Shown here: positions 9,215 to 16,204 of the stretch, one piece after another
Numbering within the stretch: the first letter of the stretch is position 1
How the letters are laid out: every line of letters begins with the position of its first letter
Source: Verrucosispora sp. NA02020
GTDB taxonomy: Bacteria; Actinomycetota; Actinomycetes; Mycobacteriales; Micromonosporaceae
Direction of reading: 5' to 3'
Length of the DNA: 64,000 nt
NCBI RefSeq assembly: GCF_013364215.1
Contig: NZ_CP054923.1
Span: 6,820,001 to 6,884,000, forward strand
Notes under the pieces: generated by a model
What the model was told of the DNA's origin: nothing
Seen by the model: only the letters and a program-made list of their open reading frames with translations
Databases searched by the model: none
Program-made: the position numbers and the translations under genes

Positions 9215-9892
9215 ATGGACGAGGTACTGGCCCGCAGCGGGATCTTCCAGGGAGTCGACCCGGAGGCTGCCGAGGCGCTCGCCAAGGAGATGGAGACGAT
9301 CGAGGTCCGCAAGGGCGAGGTCGTGTTCAACGAGGGCGAGCCCGGCGACAGTCTCTACATCCTGCTGTCCGGCAAGATCAAGGTGGGTCGCCGAGCGGCG
9401 GACGGCCGGCAGAACCTGATCGCGGTGATGGGGCCGTCGGACATGGTCGGCGAGCTGTCGCTCTTCGACCCGGGTCCGCGTACGGCGACCGCCACCGCGG
9501 TGACCGACAGCCGCCTGGCCCGACTGCGCAAGCAGGCGCTGCGTCCGTGGCTGAACAACCGGCCGGAGATCGCCGAGCAGCTGCTGCGCGTGCTCGCCCG
9601 CCGGCTGCGCCGGACCAACGACGCCCTCGCCGACCTGATCTTCACCGACGTACCCGGCCGGGTCGCCAAGAACCTGCTCCAGATGGCGGGCCGCTTCGGC
9701 ACCCGGGACGGTGGCGTGCTGCGGGTGACGCACGACCTGACCCAGGAGGAGATCGCCCAGCTCGTCGGCGCCTCCCGCGAGACGGTCAACAAGGCGTTGG
9801 CCGACTTCGCCTCGCGGGGCTGGCTCCGGTTGGACGGCAAGAGCATCATCATCCTCGACCCGGAGCGCCTGGCACGCCGCGCCCGGGTCTGA
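9215..9892 (+). CDS. crp: Crp/Fnr-family transcription regulator (cAMP receptor protein, Rv3676/GlxR type)
   Basis: Global regulator binding cyclic nucleotide in an N-terminal beta-barrel and DNA with a C-terminal winged helix. The phosphate-binding cassette GELS (79-82) followed by RTATAT (89-94) is intact, with Arg89-Thr90 contacting the cyclic phosphate. The recognition helix is in [21 protein letters not shown]. At 225 residues it has the typical length of Rv3676/GlxR orthologues. GGAGGTG 6 bp upstream fixes the ATG. It sits between nth and the MBL/ridA genes, as in mycobacteria, though here with insertions. A strong hairpin terminator follows directly. Downstream targets probably include palindromes of TGTGA type; I did not verify any here. 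Confidence 0.93.
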   Translation: MDEVLARSGIFQGVDPEAAEALAKEMETIEVRKGEVVFNEGEPGDSLYILLSGKIKVGRRAADGRQNLIAVMGPSDMVGELSLFDPGPRTATATAVTDSRLARLRKQALRPWLNNRPEIAEQLLRVLARRLRRTNDALADLIFTDVPGRVAKNLLQMAGRFGTRDGGVLRVTHDLTQEEIAQLVGASRETVNKALADFASRGWLRLDGKSIIILDPERLARRARV

Positions 9893-9905
9893 CACCCCTG
9901 CTCCC

Positions 9906-9942
9906 GACACCGCCCGGCCGCCACTCGCGGCCGGGCGGTGTC
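9906..9942 (+). terminator. Hairpin terminator of crp
   Basis: Perfect 16-bp stem (9906-9921 pairing with 9927-9942) with a 5-nt CACTC loop, 13 bp after the crp stop. It has no U-tract, which is usual for hairpin terminators in high-GC actinomycetes. Confidence 0.8.
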
Positions 9943-10020
9943 GTGTCCGGGCGGCCGTGTCCAGGCGGCATCGTGGCCGGACGGGGCCTTGTCCGGGCAG
10001 AGTCGTGTCCGGCCGGGCGG
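9941..10020. repeat. Degenerate tandem repeat, about five copies of a 15-16 bp unit
   Basis: Units starting near 9941, 9956, 9971, 9987 and 10003 share a core TCGTGTCCGGGCGG with substitutions. They begin inside the crp terminator's right arm, so the repeat probably arose by slippage from the terminator sequence. No coding potential is apparent. Confidence 0.55.
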
Positions 10021-10071
10021 GGTCGGGTTCGGGTTCGGTGACCGACTCGTGCGGCACAGCGTCCTGAAAAA

Positions 10072-10108
10072 AGTCAGTCTTGACTGTTTGTTTTCCGGGC
10101 GGCAGGCT
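10072..10108 (+). promoter_or_regulatory. TetR gene promoter with overlapping palindromic operator
   Basis: -35 TTGACT (10080-10085) and -10 CAGGCT (10103-10108) are separated by 17 bp. An inverted repeat AGTCA-GTCT-TGACT (10072-10085) covers the -35 box. Transcription would begin around 10115, at the GTG start codon itself, giving a leaderless mRNA. Autorepression by the TetR product is inferred. Confidence 0.55.
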
Positions 10109-10114
10109 GTGCCC

Positions 10115-10750
10115 GTGCCTCCCGCATCGACCCGCGTCCCTCAGCAACAGCGCAGCCGTGCCACCCGGGCTCGGCTGCTGGAGGCGACCGTCGAGTGCCT
10201 GGTCGAGCATGGCTGGTCCGGCACCACGACCACGGTCGTGGCGGCCCGGGCCGGAGTCTCCCGAGGCGCCCAACTGCACCACTACCCGACCCGGGCCGCC
10301 CTGGTCACCGCCGCCGTGGCACACCTCACCGAACGCCGGGCGGCCGAGCTGCGGGCCGAGGCGGAGGCACTGCCGGCCGGCCCCCGCCGGCTGGACCGGG
10401 TGGTCGACCTGCTCGCCGCCGCCTTCACCGGGCCGCTCTTCGCGGCCGCCCTCGAACTCTGGGTGGCCGCCCGCACCGACGCCGAACTGCGTGCCGCGTT
10501 GCTGCCGCTGGAGACCCGGGTCGGGCGCGAGATGCACCGCCTGACCGTCGAGCTGCTCGGCGTGGACGAGCGACGGCCGGGCGTACGCGAGGCGGTGCAG
10601 GCCACCCTCGACCTGCTCCGGGGCCTCGGGGTGGCCAACCTGCTCAGCGACGACTCGGCCCGCCGGGCCGCCCTGCTCCACGCCTGGAAACACCAGTTCA
10701 CCACCCTGCTCACCCCCGCCGACGACCTGCCGGAAGGCGAGCGGGACTGA
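10115..10750 (+). CDS. TetR-family transcription regulator
   Basis: One-component repressor of 211 residues. N-terminal helix-turn-helix spans about residues 12-60 (RARLLEATVECL ... TTTVVAARAGVSRGAQLHHYPTRAALV), with the Y-P/F-x-x-K/R helix typical of TetR. The C-terminal ligand-binding half is all helical and has no recognisable substrate class. The frame is open upstream to 9938, but homology starts only around ATRARLLEA, and GTG 10115 coincides with the predicted transcription start. It heads the acyl-CoA/carboxylase gene run on the same strand with 17 bp to the next start, so it likely controls that operon in response to an acyl-CoA or terpenoid ligand. Start could also be GTG 10109. Confidence 0.85.
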   Translation: MPPASTRVPQQQRSRATRARLLEATVECLVEHGWSGTTTTVVAARAGVSRGAQLHHYPTRAALVTAAVAHLTERRAAELRAEAEALPAGPRRLDRVVDLLAAAFTGPLFAAALELWVAARTDAELRAALLPLETRVGREMHRLTVELLGVDERRPGVREAVQATLDLLRGLGVANLLSDDSARRAALLHAWKHQFTTLLTPADDLPEGERD

Positions 10751-10767
10751 TTCCCACCGGAGGCACC

Positions 10768-11577
10768 ATGGTCGACCTGGCCGTACTCCTCACGGATCTG
10801 GCCGCCGAGTCCGCGCAGCTCGACGCGCTCGTCGCGACCCTGCCCGCGACGGAGTGGGAGCGCCCCACCCCGGCAGCGGGCTGGACCGTCGCCCACCAGA
10901 TCGCCCACCTGGCCTGGACCGACCACGTGTCCCACCTGGCCGCGACCGACCCGGACGCGTTCCACGCCTCGGTCGCCGCCGCGCCGGACCCGGCCCGTCT
11001 GGTCGACGCCGGGGCGGAAGCGTTCCTCGCCCCGCCGGACGCGCTGCTGAACCGCTGGCGGGACGGCCGCCGCACGCTCGCGGCGTCGCTCGCCGCCGCA
11101 CCGGCCGGACAGAAGCTGCCCTGGTACGGCACCCGGATGTCGCCCGCCTCGATGGCCACCGCACGGATCATGGAGACCTGGGCGCACGGCGAGGACGTGG
11201 CCGACGCGCTGGGTGTGTCCCGGCCCGCCACCGCCCGGCTACGGCACATCGCGTACCTGGGCTCCCGGACAGTCGGGCACAGCTTCGCCGCGCACGGCCG
11301 GGCGGTGCCGACGGCGCCGGTCCGGGTCGAGCTGCTGGCGCCTACCGGCGACACCTGGGCCTTCGGCCCGCCGGACGCGGGCGACCGGGTCACCGGCGCG
11401 GCGCGCGACTTCTGCCTGCTGGTGACCCGACGCCGGCACCGGGCCGACACCGCCCTGGTGGCCGACGGACCGGTGGCCGACGCGTGGCTGGACGTGGCGC
11501 AGGCGTTCGCCGGCCCACCCGGCCCGGCCCCCACGCCCCGGTCGCCGGGCGACGACCGTGCCGGAGCCCGCGCGTGA
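10768..11577 (+). CDS. DinB/maleylpyruvate isomerase-type mycothiol-dependent family protein (TIGR03084-like)
   Basis: Member of the four-helix DinB/MDMPI superfamily, many of which use mycothiol as cofactor for isomerase or S-transferase reactions. The N-terminal half carries WTVAHQIAHLAWTDH (His residues usual for the metal site) and later METWAHGEDVADALG, the family's third metal ligand region. The C-terminal half resembles the small SCP-like domain of actinobacterial members. 269 residues. GGAGG precedes the ATG, and its stop overlaps the start of the AtuA-like gene (GTGA). Such proteins accompany acyclic terpene or branched-chain acyl-CoA operons in actinomycetes; the exact reaction is unknown. 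Confidence 0.75.
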   Translation: MVDLAVLLTDLAAESAQLDALVATLPATEWERPTPAAGWTVAHQIAHLAWTDHVSHLAATDPDAFHASVAAAPDPARLVDAGAEAFLAPPDALLNRWRDGRRTLAASLAAAPAGQKLPWYGTRMSPASMATARIMETWAHGEDVADALGVSRPATARLRHIAYLGSRTVGHSFAAHGRAVPTAPVRVELLAPTGDTWAFGPPDAGDRVTGAARDFCLLVTRRRHRADTALVADGPVADAWLDVAQAFAGPPGPAPTPRSPGDDRAGARA

Positions 11578-13316
11578 GCGCGCCCGACCGGCGGCCACGC
11601 ACGGATGACGTGCTGCGGGTAGGCAACGCGTCCGGCTTCTACGGTGACCGGTTCTCCGCCTGGAGGGAGATGCTCGACGGCGGCGAACTGGACGTACTGA
11701 CCGGCGACTACCTGGCCGAGTTGACCATGCTGATCCTCGGCCGGGACCGGATGCGCGACCCCGACCTCGGGTACGCGAAGACGTTCCTGCGGCAGCTCGA
11801 AGGATGCCTCGGCACCGCGCTGGACCGCCGGGTCGCGCTGGTCACCAACGCCGGTGGACTCCACCCGGCGGGGCTGGCCGCCGCGATCCGTGCCCTCGCG
11901 GAGCGACTCGGGCTGCCCGTGCGGGTCGGGTACGTCGAGGGCGACACCCTGGCCCGCCCGGACGCGCTCACCGCGAACGCGTACCTCGGGGCGTTCGGTA
12001 TCGCCGCCTGCCTCGACGCCGGGGCGGACGTGGTGGTGACCGGCCGGGTCACCGACGCCTCCCTGGTGGTCGGCCCGGCCGTGGCCCACTTCGGCTGGAC
12101 GCACGACGACCTGGACGCGCTGGCCGGCGCCACCGTCGCCGGGCACCTGATCGAGTGCGGGGCCCAGGTCACCGGCGGCAACTACAGCTTCTTCACCGAG
12201 CTGCCCGACGGCGGCCACCGGCCCGGCTTCCCCGTCACCGAGCTGCGCCGCGACGGTTCGTCGGTGCTCACCAAGCATCCCGGCACCGGCGGCGCGGTCA
12301 CCGTGGAGACGGTCACCGCCCAACTGTTGTACGAGGTGGCCGGGCCCGCGTACCTCGGGCCGGACGTGGTGACCCGGCTGGACACGGTCGCGCTGCGCCA
12401 GGACGGGCCGGACCGGGTACGCGTCTCCGGTGTCCGGGGCACGCCACCGCCGGAGACGCTCAAGGTGGGCGTCAACAACCTCGGCGGCTTCCGCAACTCG
12501 ATGACGTTCGTGCTCTGCGGGCTGGACATCGAGGCGAAGGCGGCCCTGGTCCGGACGCAACTGGAGGCGGCGGTCGGCACCGACGGGCTGGAGTTCCAGG
12601 TGGCCCGTACCGACCACCCGGACGCGACCGACACCGAGGTGGCGAGTGCGCTGCTGCACGTACACCTGCGGGACGGTGACAGGACGCGGGCCGGACGGGC
12701 GTTCTCGGCGGCGGCGGTGGAGCTGGCACTGGCCTCCTATCCCGGCTGCACGCTGACCACGCTGCCCGGCGACGCCACCCCGTACGGCGTCTTCACCACC
12801 GACACCGTGCCCCAGGACGCGGTCACCCACGTCGCCGTACTGCCCGACGGCACCCGACGCACCATCCCCCCACCCCCGGTGCGACGTAAGGAGGGGTCCC
12901 CTGTACGACACCAGGCGATAGCAGGGGACCCTTCCTTACACCTGAGGGCGGGGACGCGGCGGGCACCGCTCGGGGAGTTGGTCGGGGCGCGCTCGGGCGA
13001 CAAGGGCGGGGACGCGAACCTCGGCGTGTGGGCGCGTACCGACGCGACGTGGGCCTGGCTGCGCGGGTGGCTGACCGTGGCCCGGCTCGCCGAGTTGCTG
13101 CCGGAGACCGCCCCGCTGACCGTGCGGCGCTACGAACTGCCGAACCTGCGGGCGGTCAACTTCGTGATCGAGGGGCTGCTCGGACCAGGGGTGGCCGGTT
13201 CGACCCGTTTCGACCCACAGGCCAAGGCGCTCGGTGAGCTGCTCCGCGCCCGGCTGGTCGACCTGCCGGCGGAGTTGCCCACGGGTCCGGCCCCCACCGG
13301 GAGGTCGGCGGGATGA
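11574..13316 (+). CDS. atuA: Acyclic terpene utilization AtuA-family protein (DUF1446), with a palindromic repeat read through in its linker
   Basis: 580-residue homologue of AtuA, a protein of unknown biochemistry required for citronellol/geraniol catabolism in Pseudomonas. The N-terminal DUF1446 domain (to about residue 430) includes LRVGNASGFYGDR, LVTNAGGLHPAGL, VVTGRVTDASLVVGPA, ECGAQVTGGNY and VGVNNLGGFRNSM. The C-terminal AtuA-like domain begins near RAPLGELVGARSGDKGGDANLGVW. The linker between them (about residues 438-456) is encoded by a large inverted repeat at 12886-12939, which keeps the frame open. The gene overlaps its neighbours on both sides by GTGA and ATGA, so it sits in a translationally coupled operon. 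Confidence 0.85.
   Translation: MSAPDRRPRTDDVLRVGNASGFYGDRFSAWREMLDGGELDVLTGDYLAELTMLILGRDRMRDPDLGYAKTFLRQLEGCLGTALDRRVALVTNAGGLHPAGLAAAIRALAERLGLPVRVGYVEGDTLARPDALTANAYLGAFGIAACLDAGADVVVTGRVTDASLVVGPAVAHFGWTHDDLDALAGATVAGHLIECGAQVTGGNYSFFTELPDGGHRPGFPVTELRRDGSSVLTKHPGTGGAVTVETVTAQLLYEVAGPAYLGPDVVTRLDTVALRQDGPDRVRVSGVRGTPPPETLKVGVNNLGGFRNSMTFVLCGLDIEAKAALVRTQLEAAVGTDGLEFQVARTDHPDATDTEVASALLHVHLRDGDRTRAGRAFSAAAVELALASYPGCTLTTLPGDATPYGVFTTDTVPQDAVTHVAVLPDGTRRTIPPPPVRRKEGSPVRHQAIAGDPSLHLRAGTRRAPLGELVGARSGDKGGDANLGVWARTDATWAWLRGWLTVARLAELLPETAPLTVRRYELPNLRAVNFVIEGLLGPGVAGSTRFDPQAKALGELLRARLVDLPAELPTGPAPTGRSAG
12886..12939. repeat. 54-bp palindromic repeat inserted within the atuA-like coding sequence
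   Basis: An 18-bp left arm (12886-12903, begins GTAAGGAGGGGTCCCC) pairs with 12922-12939 around an 18-nt loop, with a single G:T wobble. From memory it resembles dispersed palindromic elements common between Micromonospora genes. Here it lies inside a gene, is 54 bp long (18 codons) and so preserves the frame. Confidence 0.7.
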
Positions 13317-14515
13317 CCATCGTGGACACGCCGGAGCGGCGTCAGTTGCGCGAACTGACCCGGGCCTTCGTGACCCGGGAGGTGCTGCCGTACCTGGCCG
13401 ACTGGGAGAGGGCCGGCGAGGTGCCCCGCGCGCTGCACGTCACCGCCGCGCGGACCGGGCTGCTCGGCGTCGGCTTTCCGGAGTCGGTCGGCGGCAGCGG
13501 CGGCGACCTGCTCGACTCGATCGTCGTCACCGAGGAGATCATCCGCGCCGGCGGCTCGTCGGGGCTGGTCGCGGCCCTGTTCACACACGGCATCGCGCTG
13601 CCGCACATGGTCGCCGCAGCCGGCGGTCGGCTCGGCGGCACGCTCCCGGGCGCGGCCGGGCCACCGGTGCCGCGCACGCCGGCCGATGACGACCTGGTCG
13701 ACCGGTACGTCCGACCGACGCTCGCCGGCACCACGATCGGCGCGCTCGCCGTCACCGAGCCGGAGACCGGTTCCGACGTCGCCGGGATCCGCACCCACGC
13801 CCGCCGCGACGGCGACCAGTACGTCGTCAACGGTGCGAAGACGTACATCACCAGCGGTGTCCGGGCGGACTTCGTGACCACGGCGGTCCGCACCGGCCCA
13901 CCGGGCGGCGGCGAGTTGAGCCTGCTGGTGATCGAGAAGGGCGCGCCCGGGTTCACCGTGGGGCGTCGGCTGGAGAAGCTCGGCTGGCACTGCTCGGACA
14001 CCGCCGAACTCTCCTTCGTCGACGTACGCGTCCCGGTGACGAACCGGATCGGTGAGGAGGGCACCGCCTTTCTCGCGATCATGCAGCATTTCGCCGCCGA
14101 GCGGCTCTCCCTGGCCACCCAGGCGTACGCGATCGCGCAGCGCTGCGTCGAGTTGAGCGTGCGCTGGTGCCGGGACCGGTCCACGTTCGGTCGTCCGCTG
14201 GTCGGTCGACAGGTGGTCCGGCACCGGCTGGCCGAGATGCACACCCGCGCCGAGGCCGCCCGCGCGTACGTGCACGAGGTGGCCGCCCGGGTCGTCGCCG
14301 GGGAGCCGGTGGTGACCGAGGTGGCGATGGCCAAGAACGTGGCCGTGGCGGCGAGCGACTGGGTGGTCGACCAGGCCCTGCAACTGCACGGCGGGTTCGG
14401 CTACCTGCGCGACGCCGAGGTGGAGCGGCACTACCGGGACGCCCGGATCCTCGGCATCGGGGGCGGCACCACCGAGATCATGAACGAGATCGTCGCGAAG
14501 GGCATCGGTCTATGA
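13313..14515 (+). CDS. Acyl-CoA dehydrogenase (isovaleryl/citronellyl-CoA type)
   Basis: FAD-dependent flavoenzyme introducing a 2,3 double bond into an acyl-CoA. Signature blocks: ALAVTEPETGSDVAGI with YVVNGAKTYITSG (about residues 145-185), FSTFGRPL-type segment RSTFGRPLVGRQ, and QLHGGFGYLRDAEVERHYRD. The catalytic Glu of the YEGT motif in medium-chain enzymes is Gly here (GIGGGTTEI, about 382-389), as in isovaleryl-CoA dehydrogenases, which place the base elsewhere. That fits a branched-chain substrate such as isovaleryl- or citronellyl-CoA. A Gly/Pro-rich insertion near residues 103-135 is unusual. ATGA overlaps link it to atuA and the carboxyltransferase gene. Confidence 0.88.
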   Translation: MTIVDTPERRQLRELTRAFVTREVLPYLADWERAGEVPRALHVTAARTGLLGVGFPESVGGSGGDLLDSIVVTEEIIRAGGSSGLVAALFTHGIALPHMVAAAGGRLGGTLPGAAGPPVPRTPADDDLVDRYVRPTLAGTTIGALAVTEPETGSDVAGIRTHARRDGDQYVVNGAKTYITSGVRADFVTTAVRTGPPGGGELSLLVIEKGAPGFTVGRRLEKLGWHCSDTAELSFVDVRVPVTNRIGEEGTAFLAIMQHFAAERLSLATQAYAIAQRCVELSVRWCRDRSTFGRPLVGRQVVRHRLAEMHTRAEAARAYVHEVAARVVAGEPVVTEVAMAKNVAVAASDWVVDQALQLHGGFGYLRDAEVERHYRDARILGIGGGTTEIMNEIVAKGIGL

Positions 14516-16113
14516 CCACGTTGGAGAGCACGGTCGACCTCACCTCACCGCCCCACCGGGCCAACCGGGAGGCGTTGCGGGACCGGATCGCCGAGCTGGA
14601 CGCCGCGCTCGACCAGGCACGTGCCGGTGGTGGCGAGAAGTACGTGACCCGCCACCGCGCACGCGGGAAGCTGCTGCCGCGCGAGCGCATCGAGCTGCTG
14701 CTGGACCGGGACGGCCCGTTCCTGGAGCTGTCGCCGGTGGCCGCGTACGGCACGGACTTCCCGGTCGGGGCCAGCGTGGTGACCGGGATCGGGGTGGTCG
14801 AGGGCGTCGAGTGCATGATCGTGGCGAACGACCCGACCGTACGCGGCGGTGCGGTGAACCCGTGGTCGCTGGCGAAGACCCGGCGGGCCGGGGAGATCGC
14901 GCTGGCCAATCGGCTGCCGATGGTCAACCTGGTCGAGTCGGCCGGCGCGGACCTGCCCACCCAGGCGGAGATCTTCATCCCGGGCGGCCGGGTGTTCCGT
15001 GACCTGACCCGACTCTCGGCCGAGAAGATCCCGACGGTCAGCGTGGTCTTCGGCAACGCCACCGCCGGTGGCGCGTACGTGCCCGGGATGTCGGACTTCA
15101 CCATCATGATCCGGGAGCGTTCGCAGGTCTATCTGGCCGGGCCGCCGCTGGTGAAGATGGCCACCGGGGAGGACGCCGACGACGAGTCGCTCGGTGGTGC
15201 GGCGATGCACGCCACCCGTAGCGGCCTGGCCGACTTCCTCGCCGCCGACGAGCGGGACGGCATCCGGCTGGCCCGGCAGTGTGTCCGCCGGCTGAACTGG
15301 CGCAAGCAGGGGCCGGGGCCGCGTACGCCGCACCCGCGCCCGCCCCGGCACGACCCGGAGGAGTTGCTCGGCATCGTCAGCGCCGACCTGAAGGTGCCGT
15401 TCGATCCACGTGAGGTGCTCGCCCGGCTGCTCGACGGCAGCGAGTTCGACGAGTTCAAACCGGCGTACGGCACGGCCCTGGTCACCGGGTGGGGCGAGCT
15501 GCACGGGTTCCCGGTCGGCGTGCTGGCGAACGCCCGGGGGGTGCTGTTCAGCGAGGAGGCGCAGAAGGCGACGCAGTTCATCCAGCTCGCCAACGCCGCC
15601 GACACACCGTTGATCTTCCTGCAGAACACCACCGGCTACATGGTCGGCACCGAGTACGAGCAGCGCGGCATCATCAAGCACGGCGCGCTGATGATCAATG
15701 CGGTGTCGAACTCGACGGTGCCGCACCTGACGGTCAACCTGGGCGCCTCGTACGGGGCCGGAAACTACGGCATGTGCGGCCGGGCGTACGAGCCGAGGTT
15801 CCTGTTCACCTGGCCGAACGCGAAGTCCGCGGTGATGGGCCCGGCCCAGTTGGCCGGCGTGCTCTCCATCGTGGCCCGGCAGGCCGCCGCCGCCCGGGGC
15901 CAGGAGTTCGACGAGGACTCCGACGCCGCCATGCGGATGATGGTCGAGCAGCAGATCGAGTCCCAGTCCGGCGCGCTGTTCCTCTCCGGACGGCTCTACG
16001 ACGACGGGGTGATCGACCCCCGGGACACCCGTACCGTCCTCGGGCTCTGCCTGTCGGCCGTGCACAACGCGCCGGTACGCGGTGCCGCCGGCTTCGGCGT
16101 CTTCCGGATGTGA
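14512..16113 (+). CDS. Acyl-CoA carboxylase carboxyltransferase (beta) subunit, 3-methylcrotonyl/geranyl-CoA type
   Basis: Carboxyltransferase subunit moving CO2 from biotin to a branched unsaturated acyl-CoA. Across 533 residues it matches MccB/AtuC: KLLPRERIELLLD, VNLVESAGADLP, IPTVSVVFGNATAGGAYVPGMSD, FLQNTTGYMVGTEYE and the second oxyanion segment NLGASYGAGNYGMCGRAYEPRFLFTWP split over crotonase-like halves. The ATG at 14512 overlaps the previous stop (ATGA). The partner biotin-carboxylase subunit follows after 91 bp. Whether the substrate is methylcrotonyl-CoA (leucine) or geranyl-CoA (acyclic terpene) cannot be decided; the adjacent AtuA homologue favours the latter or a dual role. Confidence 0.88.
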   Translation: MTTLESTVDLTSPPHRANREALRDRIAELDAALDQARAGGGEKYVTRHRARGKLLPRERIELLLDRDGPFLELSPVAAYGTDFPVGASVVTGIGVVEGVECMIVANDPTVRGGAVNPWSLAKTRRAGEIALANRLPMVNLVESAGADLPTQAEIFIPGGRVFRDLTRLSAEKIPTVSVVFGNATAGGAYVPGMSDFTIMIRERSQVYLAGPPLVKMATGEDADDESLGGAAMHATRSGLADFLAADERDGIRLARQCVRRLNWRKQGPGPRTPHPRPPRHDPEELLGIVSADLKVPFDPREVLARLLDGSEFDEFKPAYGTALVTGWGELHGFPVGVLANARGVLFSEEAQKATQFIQLANAADTPLIFLQNTTGYMVGTEYEQRGIIKHGALMINAVSNSTVPHLTVNLGASYGAGNYGMCGRAYEPRFLFTWPNAKSAVMGPAQLAGVLSIVARQAAAARGQEFDEDSDAAMRMMVEQQIESQSGALFLSGRLYDDGVIDPRDTRTVLGLCLSAVHNAPVRGAAGFGVFRM

Positions 16114-16117
16114 ACCC

Positions 16118-16196
16118 CCGTGAGCGCGAGGAACGCAGCGCAGCGGAGTCCCGCAGTCGCGAACGAAAGACCAGCCCGATGAGCGCGAGAAAGGCT
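16118..16196. repeat. Micromonospora-type intergenic repeat between carboxylase subunit genes
   Basis: The gap contains GTGAGCGCGAGGAACGCAGC...CCGCAGTCGCGAACG and then a second, shorter GATGAGCGCGAGAAAGG. From memory this word family recurs between genes of Micromonospora/Salinispora. No promoter or gene is evident in the gap. Confidence 0.4.
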
Positions 16197-16204
16197 CTGC
16201 TGCC

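Noticed and set aside
9941..10020. CRISPR-like repeat array
   Set aside because: Units are contiguous, degenerate and without unique spacers; no cas genes are present.
12886..12939. Frameshift or pseudogene in the atuA-like gene at the palindrome
   Set aside because: The element is 54 bp, the frame stays open, and the C-terminal AtuA-like domain follows with normal codon bias.
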